A stretch of 12,523 nucleotides of DNA. It comes from Verrucomicrobiaceae bacterium. Lineage in GTDB: Bacteria; Verrucomicrobiota; Verrucomicrobiae; Verrucomicrobiales; Akkermansiaceae. Below are positions 11,984 through 12,523 of this stretch, piece by piece. The translations under genes were made by a program, and so were the position numbers. The notes under the pieces were generated by a model. The model was not told the origin of the DNA, made no database searches, and saw nothing but the letters and a program-made list of their open reading frames with translations. Where the stretch lies: positions 1-12,523 of the forward strand of contig CANBTO010000085.1 of assembly GCA_947372405.1 (NCBI GenBank). Direction: 5' to 3'. Position 1 is the stretch's first letter. Each line of letters starts with the position of its first letter.

Positions 11984-12523
11984 ATGTCAGAGCCCGCCGC
12001 TACTCCGATGATGGCACAATACCTCGCCATGCGGAAATCCCTGCCCGCCGACATCATCCTCTTCTACCGCCTCGGAGATTTCTACGAGATGTTCTTCGAG
12101 GACGCCAAGGCCGCCGCGCCCATCCTCAACGTGGCCCTGACCAAACGCGGTGGCACGCCAATGTGCGGCGTTCCTTATCACGCTGCCCAAGGCTACATCG
12201 CACGCCTGCTCAAGGCAGGAAAACGCGTCGCCATCGCCGAGCAAACCTCCGAGCCCGTCGCGGGAAAACTCGTTTCCCGTGAGATCTCGCGCATCCTCTC
12301 GCCCGGCTCCATCGACGACCTCACGCTGTTAGACGACCAGCGCCCGAACTACCTCGCCGCCGTCTTCCGCCACGGGAAAACCGCCGGCCTCGCCTGCGTG
12401 GACCACACCACCGGCGAGTTCACCATCGCCGAGTTCGCGGACTTCGGCCAGCTCACCGACGAGCTCTCACGCATCTCCCCGTCCGAACTCCTCATCCCGG
12501 ACCACCAGACCGCCGAGTTCGGC
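11984..12523 (+). CDS. mutS: DNA mismatch repair protein MutS, N-terminal part (runs off right edge)
   Basis: The first 180 codons of mutS are present; the frame is open to the window edge. MutS recognises mispaired and looped-out bases and starts repair with MutL. The N-terminal mismatch-recognition domain is clear: TPMMAQYLAMRKSLPADIIL, then FYRLGDFYEMFFEDA (27-41) with the mismatch-contacting F-Y-E motif (33-35), LNVALTKRGGTPMCGVPYHA, VAIAEQTSEP and VSREISRILSPGS. The connector domain begins at about 120 (RPNYLAAVF and DHTTGEFTIAEF). The ATPase domain lies outside the window. The ATG at 11984 gives the usual short N-terminus; no Shine-Dalgarno is visible. It is divergent from the GYF_2 gene, with a 172-base gap. 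Confidence 0.97.
   Translation, partial: MSEPAATPMMAQYLAMRKSLPADIILFYRLGDFYEMFFEDAKAAAPILNVALTKRGGTPMCGVPYHAAQGYIARLLKAGKRVAIAEQTSEPVAGKLVSREISRILSPGSIDDLTLLDDQRPNYLAAVFRHGKTAGLACVDHTTGEFTIAEFADFGQLTDELSRISPSELLIPDHQTAEFG

Noticed and set aside
11812..12057. N-terminal extension of the GYF_2 gene overlapping mutS
   Set aside because: The GYF_2 domain begins directly at the ATG at 11811, and the extension overlaps the certain mutS start on the opposite strand.
1..12523. CRISPR array, tRNA, rRNA, insertion sequence or phage attachment site
   Set aside because: No regularly spaced repeats, cloverleaf-like sequence, transposase motifs or tRNA-linked direct repeats were found on reading both strands.

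Overview
The window is a chromosomal stretch with high GC in most genes (roughly 60-65% by eye). Several features suggest a member of the Verrucomicrobiota, perhaps near Verrucomicrobiaceae/Luteolibacter. These are start codons mostly without Shine-Dalgarno sequences, a MoxR/DUF58/BatA/VWA-GATase-like cluster, a GYF_2 (DUF4339) membrane protein carrying an NPYESP motif, and a ribosomal protein S11 with a long Ala/Pro/Glu-rich N-terminal tail. The taxon is an inference from gene content, not from a search.

Layout. Positions 1-459 (minus) hold the start of a secreted protein of unknown function that runs off the left edge. Positions 460-806 hold no confident gene, but contain two small same-frame open reading frames separated by one TGA, two small hairpins and a clear Rho-independent terminator. 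Positions 807-2372 (minus) are the ribosomal operon rpsM-rpsK-rpsD, closed by that terminator; rpoA and rplQ, which often follow, are absent here. Divergently, 2638-9559 (plus) is a MoxR-type stress/assembly cluster: a MoxR AAA+ ATPase, a translationally coupled DUF58 VWA-like protein, a Phd/YefM-ParE type toxin-antitoxin pair, a BatA-like membrane VWA protein, and a membrane VWA protein with a glutamine-amidotransferase-like domain. Next come a secreted protein of unknown function (9674-10843, plus), a convergent GYF_2 membrane protein (11023-11811, minus), and the first 180 codons of mutS (11984 onward, plus).

How they fit together. In the MoxR cluster the ATPase probably acts on VWA-domain partners. 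DUF58 is a soluble partner with a complete-looking metal-ion-dependent adhesion site (MIDAS), and the two large proteins present VWA and other domains from the membrane. All three VWA-type proteins keep the DxSxS motif with a plausible downstream Thr and Asp. The toxin-antitoxin pair (about 50% GC in the antitoxin part) looks inserted between the DUF58 gene and the BatA gene, so downstream expression must cross it or start anew. A further unexplained signal is a family of AT-rich heptamers fitting the palindromic consensus CTRWYAG, recurrent in the high-GC genes of the right three quarters of the window.
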